Source: Nitrospirota bacterium
Lineage (GTDB): Bacteria; JACPQY01
Direction: 5' to 3'
NCBI GenBank assembly: GCA_016180645.1
Contig: JACPAV010000014.1
Coordinates: 1 to 64,000 of the forward strand
Length of the DNA: 64,000 nucleotides
The notes below the pieces were generated by a model. It made no database searches. It was not told the DNA's origin and saw only the letters and a program-made list of their open reading frames with translations. Both the position numbers and the translations under genes were made by a program. Shown here piece after piece: positions 57,901-64,000 of the stretch. Each line of letters begins with the position of its first letter. Positions within the stretch are counted from its first letter, which is position 1.

Positions 57901-60109
57901 GACGGGGACGGTTGCGTTCGACGCATGCGGCGAGCGCCATGGAGTTCGCAAAGAGGGGGAAATCGATCAGGACGGTGTTGCGGGTCGTTCCTATTTCTTC
58001 GATGGGGCGGACGATTTCCTGAAGATTCCCGATGCCCTCAATCCGGGAGTGGAATCGCGCTTCACGATCGAGGCGTGGTTCAAGCTCAAGTGCGATTGCC
58101 CCGGCTCCGGGCTGACGCTGGTCTCGAAGGGTGGGGGAAGCGAGGGGACGTTTGATCTGCGCGTGATGGAGAACGGACAGATTCGATTTTCGATGACGCC
58201 TTTCGATCGGTCCGCTCTGTCGCCCGTGGCCTCGGTGCGAACCGTGCATGATGACGGATGGCACCACGCCGCCGCCGCGTACGATGGTCGAACCCTCAGC
58301 CTCCATCTGGACGGACGCTTGGAGTCGAGCGGCGCGTATCACAAGACCCTCGGGGACTCGGATTTCCCGCTCCTGATCGGCGCGTCGGATTCCGATGAGG
58401 ATGGAAGGCCCGATGCGAGGTTTTTCAAGGGTTGGATCGATGAGGTCCGTATTTCTTCGGCGGCGAGAGCTTCCAACGAGATGAACGTGGTCCGGGAGAG
58501 CCGGGCGCTGAAATGGGCGAAAAGCAGCGGGAATCCGATCTTTGCAGCCACCGATCTCTGGGAAATGGCGAGCGTTGCGTATCCGTCGGTCCTCAAAGTC
58601 TCGTCGACCTATGTCATGTTCTATCAAGGGGGAAGCATTGCCGCATGGAACATCGGCGAGGCCACGTCCAAGGATGGAATCTCATGGACACGGCTGCCGG
58701 TGCCCATCGTTACCATCGGTTCGTCCGGCGCGTGGGACGCCGGTCGGGTGCAAATGCCTTCCATCTACTACGACGGAGCGGAGTACTGGATGTATTATGG
58801 CGGGAAGGCCAAGACAACCGATACCTCGAGCAAGCTGGGCCTGGCGAAATCGACGGACGGCCTCAAGTTCACCAAGCATGAGTCCAATCCTCTCCTCGAA
58901 CCGGGAGGGACCGCTGCCTGGGATGAAATCACCGGATTTCCAGGATCCGTGGTGAGGGAGAGTGGAGAGTTCAGGATCTACTACACCGGATACACCGCGT
59001 CCGAATCCACCAAAGGCCGCATCGGACTCGCGACATCCTCCGACGGGGTGAAGTGGACGCGCCACGACTCGAACCCGTTGCTCGCGCCGGGCGATACCGG
59101 CCAATTCGACGACACGTCGGTTCAGAATCCACGGGCCGTCAAGATTGGCGCGATCTGGTATCTCTTCTACGAGGGCGTGAAGAAGGGGGGAACGACCACC
59201 ATCGGCTTGGCCACCTCTCTGGATGGCATTCGATGGACCAAAGCCGACTCCAATCCCGTCCTCGGCGCCGGCCAGGCGTGGGAAGTGCTTCCCCAACTTC
59301 AGACGGGCTTTCCCCTCTTGGACGGGGACCAGATCAAACTCTACTACTCGGCCACAACCCTGACCGGAGCCAAGATCGCCCTTGCGTACGAACTCCCGGA
59401 GACTTTCATCCCGGCCGGGCGCTTTGTGATGGGGAGCGATGCCGATGAAGGCCTGGCGACGGAACGCCCGGAGCACGTTGTCTATCTGTCACCGTACTGG
59501 ATGGACCGCTTCGAAGTTACAAACGCGGCCTTCCGATCGTGCGTAGATACGGGCCCGTGCAGCGCTCCAAGCGGCGGGTCGGGGTCGGCCACGCGATCGT
59601 CCTACTACGGCGATGCCGCGTTCGATCTCCACCCGGTCGTCCGAGTGACGTGGAACCAGGCCGACCAGTATTGCCGTTGGATCGGGAAGCGATTGCCCAC
59701 GGAGGCGGAGTGGGAGAAAGCGGCCCGGGGGCCCTATCCGGACGAGCGCCCCTATCCATGGGGAGATGGAGAGCCATCCTGCTGGCCGGCGAATATTCGA
59801 GGTTGCGTGGGCGATACGGAAAGGGTCGGCTTCATGGCCGGAAGTTCCGCCTCCCCGTATGGCCTCTTCGATTTGGGCGGCAATGTGGCCGAATGGGTAG
59901 GCGATTGGTCCGACTCGACGTATTACGGCGTGAGTCTCCCTCGTGATCCTGCCGGTCCGGCTACCGGTTCCCTCAAAACGGCTCGCGGGGGCTCGTGGAA
60001 TGATGCGGAGCCGAAACAGACGACTCGCGTGTCGTACCGTGAATCCTCGGCGGGTGCGGAGAGTTTCGCGAGCACCGAAGTGGGGTTCCGTTGCGCGCGG
60101 AATCCGTGA
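54950..60109 (+). CDS. Giant lipoprotein: CpdR, Ig-like, LamG, propeller and FGE-like domains
   Basis: 1719 residues. Signal peptide with lipobox LLAAC; Cys is near residue 22. Three carboxypeptidase-regulatory-like modules (about 38-270) are followed by about seven PKD/Ig-like modules (about 300-955) with repeated WxA-x-GG and WTAP phrases. A LamG/concanavalin-type domain (about 970-1180; NTLALYHLDETTGTVAFD) leads to a five-bladed glycosidase-like propeller (about 1190-1480) with recurring SxDGxxWT motifs. The C terminus (1484-1719) is a SUMF1/EgtB-like fold (IPAGRFVMGSD, RLPTEAEWEKAARG, LGGNVAEWVGDW, ARGGSWND). The catalytic Cys pair of formylglycine-generating enzyme is absent from the ARGGSW region, so this domain is probably binding or structural. 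It is likely a surface glycan-binding partner of the receptor. Confidence 0.88.
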   Translation: MNKFVMRFFVGSWALPVLLAACEAKKQDAPPPVAGVGTIEGRVVPARAGVFIRVERTSLATTTDSAGKFRIHLAPEGQISVTAEYRDEAGATFIARRTVTVEKEEKTTVEDLRVVPAGTIRGMARLKGGSIRAGIEVVLVGTRHEARTENDGSFVMGAVAPDAYTVAFVSTGFGAVQREDVEVAEGETTDLGWVELEAESDPGNRTVYGTVTGMVTDTEGSPISEAVISATPGAGLAMTDENGTYTLGGLFPVTVSLLAQKVDYVSRSLSVFITAGQKASGDITLTRRRRLGDARHTIFSNEPPTVALNCPDVLAPGGKGSVSIRSVDPDGDHATLSSITALSGAVLSESIIPCAGEERAACATVEVVAPSSGGEVTLQVSATDGSLRVDGRCEMAVADGTGGVNQCPVVSMSGPLTVSPGRTLLLRNSRVDADGDPVSVRWQATGGRIMEATDEAAAWTAPGHTGQEEIRACVTDGKCEPSACATIRIQVAESPADSRAPTCAPTGASSARIHETVTLTAAASDPDGDSIRISWSSSGGHLSSKSGPVVTWTAGDVPGPYGVTCTARDEKGSEGTGQIGISVTKPPVGKTCPTLAARGPALVSPGGKVSIDFLASDTNQPEEVLTGGCTMPPGSYDVSNIRATGAANFGWTAPDVPGVFVFHCSTSNSVCTRSFEHAVQVVAAPVLGIGVSCSSPALLGGQSTSCAVTASEQADFRWTASGGRLSSTTGSEVTWTAPSCPRCAGMYALTVAASAADGRVNAAQQTIGVQLANRAPEVSLDGPAEADPLQLVGLTARASDADDLPAPLACDWTASGGTLAKAEGCGEQVWTAPAVPGKYSVFVVAGDSDRSSSASTEITVKPPAGGRRPTGSISAPAKVAVGAPADLACSGMAPDAKLLTYAWNATGGSFSQTDGTSASAGTVRTRWTAPNAAGPVTITCIIQDDASPPSIFQDRHIVEVTALPSGAAYECDENTLALYHLDETTGTVAFDACGERHGVRKEGEIDQDGVAGRSYFFDGADDFLKIPDALNPGVESRFTIEAWFKLKCDCPGSGLTLVSKGGGSEGTFDLRVMENGQIRFSMTPFDRSALSPVASVRTVHDDGWHHAAAAYDGRTLSLHLDGRLESSGAYHKTLGDSDFPLLIGASDSDEDGRPDARFFKGWIDEVRISSAARASNEMNVVRESRALKWAKSSGNPIFAATDLWEMASVAYPSVLKVSSTYVMFYQGGSIAAWNIGEATSKDGISWTRLPVPIVTIGSSGAWDAGRVQMPSIYYDGAEYWMYYGGKAKTTDTSSKLGLAKSTDGLKFTKHESNPLLEPGGTAAWDEITGFPGSVVRESGEFRIYYTGYTASESTKGRIGLATSSDGVKWTRHDSNPLLAPGDTGQFDDTSVQNPRAVKIGAIWYLFYEGVKKGGTTTIGLATSLDGIRWTKADSNPVLGAGQAWEVLPQLQTGFPLLDGDQIKLYYSATTLTGAKIALAYELPETFIPAGRFVMGSDADEGLATERPEHVVYLSPYWMDRFEVTNAAFRSCVDTGPCSAPSGGSGSATRSSYYGDAAFDLHPVVRVTWNQADQYCRWIGKRLPTEAEWEKAARGPYPDERPYPWGDGEPSCWPANIRGCVGDTERVGFMAGSSASPYGLFDLGGNVAEWVGDWSDSTYYGVSLPRDPAGPATGSLKTARGGSWNDAEPKQTTRVSYRESSAGAESFASTEVGFRCARNP

Positions 60110-63100
60110 TGAACCTGAACCGGTCGCTGAGTGTCTTTGCCGCCCTCTTCGTCGCCTTGGCCGCGGCCTGCGAGAAGAATGATCTCGGCGACCCCCTGAC
60201 TGTTCGAACAGGCTCGGTCGTCGGCCGAGTGACCCTCCTCGGCGAGGCAAAGTCCCAAGCGGCTATCCGGCTTGAGGGGACCAATACTCAAACCACATCG
60301 GATGCGAAAGGCGGCTTCCGTCTCGATCTTGCCGCGCCGGGGAAGAATGTGCTGACGGCCTTCTTCGATGCACCCGAGGGATCGACGTATGGGATTCGCC
60401 GGGACATCGAAATCGTGGAAGGCGAAGTTCTCGGCTTGGGAGAAGTAGCACTCGCCCAGGTCGGCGCCGTGGCGGGGGAAGTGAAGCTTCAAGATCGGAG
60501 GACCCATCTCGGCTCAGACGTCTTCGTACCGGGGACGGAAATGTGGACGCAGACGTCGACGGACGGTTCGTACACCCTGACGCGTGTCCCACCCGGTTTC
60601 TACCGCCTCGTGGCAGCGAATCGAGATTTTGAAATGGTCGAGTACGCCGAGTTCGAAGTGGCATCGGGAGAAACGACGGTTCTACCGGCGATTGAACTTC
60701 ATCGCAGAGGGGAAGACTCTCAGCGGGGAGCCCTTTCGGGTCGTGTCTTCAGTCTCGTGGGAAGGCCGCTTGAAGGAGCCATCGTGAGCATGATTCCACC
60801 GATTCGGACGGCCACCACCGGGGAGGACGGGGGTTACGAATTCAAAGACCTCGATCCCGCGGAATACCTCCTCCGCGCGGAACTCGAAGGAAAAGTGACC
60901 GGCAGCAAGCGCGCGGTCGTCCGCGCCAACGAGACGGCCACGGCCCACCTGGCGCTTCCGGCGTTGCCGAATCAGGACAAACCGGGCCGGGGAGGCTGGA
61001 ACTCGGAGCCTCGCCTCATGGTGACCTGTCCCGAATCTGTGCGCGTCGGAGAATCGGCGGGATTGCGGGCCGATGCGATGGATAGCGATGGCGATCCCGT
61101 CACCCTGGGCCCGTTTGCGGCAACCGGAGGGGCGTTCTCTTCGCCGAGCGATGGTGAGGCGTGCGAACCGGAAGAGGGCGGCGTCTGCGCGACCGCCGAA
61201 TGGAAAGCTCCCGATCGCCCCGGTCTGTACATGATCCGGTCGACGGCCTCGGATGGTCAACTCATGGCGGAGGCTTCCTGCGAGATCGCGGTCTCGCGGG
61301 CGTCCGGACCGGATAATCATTGCCCCATGGTGGCGATCACCGGCGCGACCCGAACGCTTGTGGCCCGTCACGTGTCGTTGGCGGTCTCGGGGTCGGACCA
61401 GGAGGGGGATCCGATTTCGTACAACTGGTCCGCTTCCGGCGGATCGCTCGACCGGCGGACGGGTGAAGAAGTAATCTGGACCGCCCCGCGCTCGGCAGGC
61501 GATTACGACGTTTCCGTCTGCGCATCGGACGGCCAATGCGCCAAGTCGTGCGCCACCGCGCGGATCAATGTCGGAGAAGAAGCCGAAAAGGCCACTTTTC
61601 CGGCCTGCGGGATCTCGGGCCCCACGCTGGCATCGGGGGGTTCCGTGGTCGGCCTCTGGGCGGCGACGTACGATCCCAACGCGTTTCCCGTCAAGGTCCA
61701 GTGGTCGGCCACGGGCGGAACTTTCCCCATTCCGGAAGGAGCCCTGGCCAATTGGTCGGCCCCGGCCCAAAGCGGCATGTACACCGTTTCCGCCAAAGCC
61801 ACGGCCGCCAGCGGCTCGACGGCTACGTGTCAAATGGGGATCGTCGTTACCGACTCCGCCGCGGTTCGCGGCTGTCCGACGCTGGACGTTCAAGGCTCCT
61901 CCACGTCGGTTAAAGCGATGCCGGTTCGGGTTGAATTTGTCGCCGAGGGGCGCGAGTCCGGCGGTCTTTCATCGAATCTATCGTGCGACACTCCAAACGG
62001 ACCGTTCCAAACGTTCGATGTCAGCGCCGAGGGAGCCGTGTTCGAGTGGTTCCCTCTTTTTGAAGGGGTCTACACATTCTCCTGCAAGATCGCAGAGGGG
62101 AGCTGCGCCGTGGGCCGCCTTCATTCCATAGCCGTCACGGACCGACCCGACGATCTCCCGCCGTTCGTCGGAGTCTCCTGCACCGCCGACAAGCTTCTTC
62201 CGGGCCAATCGACACTTTGCCTGGCCTTCGGCAAAGATCCCAAGGATCAGGAGGTGACGTTCACATGGTCCGTGGCCGCCGGTACGCTCTCCTCCCTGGC
62301 CGGAGATTCCGTGATGTGGACGGCGCCCCCGGCGGGCGGGGAATACCGAATCGCCATCGTGGGGAGCGATGGCGCCAACGAGGCCCGCTCGTCCCATTCG
62401 CTCCGGGTGGGCGCCCCTAGATCCGTCACCGACTTCTCCCCATCCGACGCCGTTCCGGAAGGGGAGTACGCGTGCGACGCAAGCACCGTCGCTCTCTACC
62501 ATTTCAACGAAACGGAGGGGGCGACCGCGCAAGATACGTGTGGATCCCATCCGGCGGTCATTCGCGGCGCTGCCGTCAACCGGGCCGGCCGGTGGGTGGG
62601 GGCGTACTCCTTCGATGGATGGGACGATTCGGTGGAGATCCCGGCGGCGGCGGTGTCGGGACTGGCCAACGGTACCGTCGAGGCGTGGGTGAAACTGACC
62701 GCTACATGGCGCGACTACGAATGGGCGATCCGAAGAAGCGAGGAGGCGGATCAATGTGATCTCAGGATGAGGTACACGGCGAGAACTCAGTCCTGGGGAG
62801 CGACGTGGAACAATGAGTGCGTGGATATCAACCACAAGCTGGACCGGAACACGGCGACGGATTTTGGCTGGCATCATCTGGCCGTGACGTGGGACGGCGT
62901 GCTCTGGAAAATGTACCAGGATGGGCTGTTGCGCGTCGCCTCGCCTGATGTGGCCGGGCTGGAATCGAACGACAACCCCTTGGTGATCGGCCTGGTGACG
63001 GCCGGGGTCGAAAGCGCGCTGTATGGCATGGTGGACGAGCTTCGCATTTCCGATCGCGCCCGCGAGCCGGAGGAATTTCGTGTTCTTGCGGCGCCGGTCT

Positions 63101-63981
63101 CTCCGATTTGGACCGACAAGTCGGCGATGGCGGGGGCGAGAGCCGATGCCGCCTCCGCCGCGGTGGAAGGGAAGTTGTATGTATTTGGAGGCAGAAAGGA
63201 GGAGAACGAGGCGCTCTCGACCAACGAGGAATTCGATCTTCTCAAAGATTCGTGGTCCTCGAAAAAAGACATGCCCACCGATCGGTGGGATGCGGTTGCG
63301 GTGGCCATCGGCCGCCGGGTCCATCTGATCGGGGGCACCCGGTTCAAAGACAAGCCACTTCTTGTGGCAAAGAACGAGGAGTACGACACGGAGAAGGACG
63401 CTTGGTCCAAGCGCGCGGATTGGCCGCGGCCCCGATTCGGCGCCGTGGCGGCGGCAGTGGACGGGCAGGTCTTTGTGCTCGGGGGATCGAGCGAATTCCA
63501 GGACCAGGGCAGCCTGCCGCAGGTCGATCGGTATGACCCGGTGACGGACGGATGGACGGAACGCGCGCCGATACCCACGGCCCGATCGCACGCGGCCGTG
63601 GCCGTGCGGGCAGGATCGATCTATGTCATCGGGGGAGCGAGTGATGAGGGATTTCGGAATTCCACCGAGCGATATGACGCGCGCTCCGATACCTGGTCGA
63701 TTCTTGCGCCCATGCCGACTCCAAGGAAATCCGCCGTGGCGCTGGTCGATAACGATTTCATTTACGTCATTGGCGGAGAGGACGGGTCCACGCTGAAGGT
63801 CGTCGAAGCCTACGATCCCGTTAGGAATACGTGGACATCATTGGATCCGCTTCCCGATCCTCGAACGCGGTTCGTGGGAACGGTATTTCAGAGGCTGTTG
63901 TTTCTGGTGGGTGGGTACGACGGTACAGCCGTTCTGTCATCGGTCCTTCAAGGATTTCTCTTTCCCCCCCGCCCGGAATAG
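60109..63981 (+). CDS. Giant lipoprotein: CpdR, Ig-like, LamG and Kelch domains
   Basis: 1290 residues and paralogous to the preceding protein. Signal peptide with lipobox ALAAAC. Three carboxypeptidase-regulatory-like modules (about 25-280), then PKD/Ig-like modules (about 290-780) with repeated WSASGG and WTAP phrases and a LamG domain (about 787-985; TVALYHFNETEGATAQD). The C terminus (about 995-1290) is a Kelch propeller of six blades with paired Gly-Gly (VFGGRKEEN, LIGGTRF, VLGGSSE, VIGGASDEG, VIGGEDG, LVGGYDG). It starts with ATG in the TGATG junction with the upstream gene. Only 19 bases of the window follow. Confidence 0.9.
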   Translation: MNLNRSLSVFAALFVALAAACEKNDLGDPLTVRTGSVVGRVTLLGEAKSQAAIRLEGTNTQTTSDAKGGFRLDLAAPGKNVLTAFFDAPEGSTYGIRRDIEIVEGEVLGLGEVALAQVGAVAGEVKLQDRRTHLGSDVFVPGTEMWTQTSTDGSYTLTRVPPGFYRLVAANRDFEMVEYAEFEVASGETTVLPAIELHRRGEDSQRGALSGRVFSLVGRPLEGAIVSMIPPIRTATTGEDGGYEFKDLDPAEYLLRAELEGKVTGSKRAVVRANETATAHLALPALPNQDKPGRGGWNSEPRLMVTCPESVRVGESAGLRADAMDSDGDPVTLGPFAATGGAFSSPSDGEACEPEEGGVCATAEWKAPDRPGLYMIRSTASDGQLMAEASCEIAVSRASGPDNHCPMVAITGATRTLVARHVSLAVSGSDQEGDPISYNWSASGGSLDRRTGEEVIWTAPRSAGDYDVSVCASDGQCAKSCATARINVGEEAEKATFPACGISGPTLASGGSVVGLWAATYDPNAFPVKVQWSATGGTFPIPEGALANWSAPAQSGMYTVSAKATAASGSTATCQMGIVVTDSAAVRGCPTLDVQGSSTSVKAMPVRVEFVAEGRESGGLSSNLSCDTPNGPFQTFDVSAEGAVFEWFPLFEGVYTFSCKIAEGSCAVGRLHSIAVTDRPDDLPPFVGVSCTADKLLPGQSTLCLAFGKDPKDQEVTFTWSVAAGTLSSLAGDSVMWTAPPAGGEYRIAIVGSDGANEARSSHSLRVGAPRSVTDFSPSDAVPEGEYACDASTVALYHFNETEGATAQDTCGSHPAVIRGAAVNRAGRWVGAYSFDGWDDSVEIPAAAVSGLANGTVEAWVKLTATWRDYEWAIRRSEEADQCDLRMRYTARTQSWGATWNNECVDINHKLDRNTATDFGWHHLAVTWDGVLWKMYQDGLLRVASPDVAGLESNDNPLVIGLVTAGVESALYGMVDELRISDRAREPEEFRVLAAPVSPIWTDKSAMAGARADAASAAVEGKLYVFGGRKEENEALSTNEEFDLLKDSWSSKKDMPTDRWDAVAVAIGRRVHLIGGTRFKDKPLLVAKNEEYDTEKDAWSKRADWPRPRFGAVAAAVDGQVFVLGGSSEFQDQGSLPQVDRYDPVTDGWTERAPIPTARSHAAVAVRAGSIYVIGGASDEGFRNSTERYDARSDTWSILAPMPTPRKSAVALVDNDFIYVIGGEDGSTLKVVEAYDPVRNTWTSLDPLPDPRTRFVGTVFQRLLFLVGGYDGTAVLSSVLQGFLFPPRPE

Positions 63982-64000
63982 ACCGGGGCATTCATCTAAT

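Noticed and set aside
59402-60109. Active formylglycine-generating enzyme
   Set aside because: The catalytic Cys pair is missing from the conserved C-terminal region.

Overview
The window is high-GC DNA from a Gram-negative bacterium. It carries lpxC for lipid A, an ExbB/ExbD/TonB system with a TonB-dependent receptor, a SPOR-domain protein, a DsbA/DsbB-type pair and many lipoproteins with a clear lipobox. Large PKD/LamG/Kelch lipoproteins, a hybrid multi-PAS kinase, methylmalonyl-CoA epimerase and a short bacterial histone-fold protein suggest an uncultured deltaproteobacterial-like lineage, but the sequence alone does not fix the phylum. No tRNA, rRNA, CRISPR array, integrase or complete transposase gene was seen.

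Layout. (1) 0.4-5.6 kb, minus strand: enoyl-CoA hydratase, then a tight run of methylmalonyl-CoA epimerase, CitE-like CoA-ester lyase, radical SAM/SPASM protein, two small membrane proteins and an anchored twin-CX3C protein. (2) 5.7-12.1 kb: a 1348-residue hybrid sensor kinase, an SDR gene with its middle deleted, an XRE regulator, a histone-fold protein and an outer-membrane barrel protein. (3) 12.1-17.3 kb, minus strand: three genes joined by TTGA and GTGA overlaps, encoding a Schlafen/AlbA-type ATPase, a cyclase-like/NACHT/HEAT STAND protein and a class II aldolase. This is the best candidate for an uncharacterised immune-type system. (4) 17.4-19.3 kb: LsrF-like aldolase and a zinc alcohol dehydrogenase. 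(5) 19.3-31.6 kb: envelope polysaccharide genes, with two sulfatase-fold proteins that have Thr where sulfatases have Cys, a lipoate-ligase-like protein and a glycosyltransferase, facing a minus-strand operon of alternating glycosyltransferases and flippases. (6) 31.6-36.6 kb: ferredoxin, CYTH protein, MoxR/VWA pair, SurA-like protein and thioredoxin. (7) 36.7-43.3 kb: four lipoproteins of unknown function. (8) 43.4-49.7 kb: sugar isomerase-like protein, repeat protein, SPOR protein, RlmI and a disulfide-exchange pair. (9) 49.8-64 kb: lpxC, then exbB-exbD-tonB-receptor and two giant paralogous lipoproteins, nearly all overlapping or abutting.

Two features recur across the window. First, many operon-leading genes lack a Shine-Dalgarno but have a sigma70-like promoter whose -10 ends 6-12 bases before the start codon (sensor kinase, SDR remnant, AlbA gene, zinc dehydrogenase, VWA gene, trxA, dsbA fusion, exbB). 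This implies leaderless or near-leaderless mRNAs. Second, small palindromic repeats are common and have entered genes. Two copies of one element supply the GTG start and first eight codons of two unrelated genes. Three other genes carry palindromes translated in frame, and one repeat supplies a stop codon.
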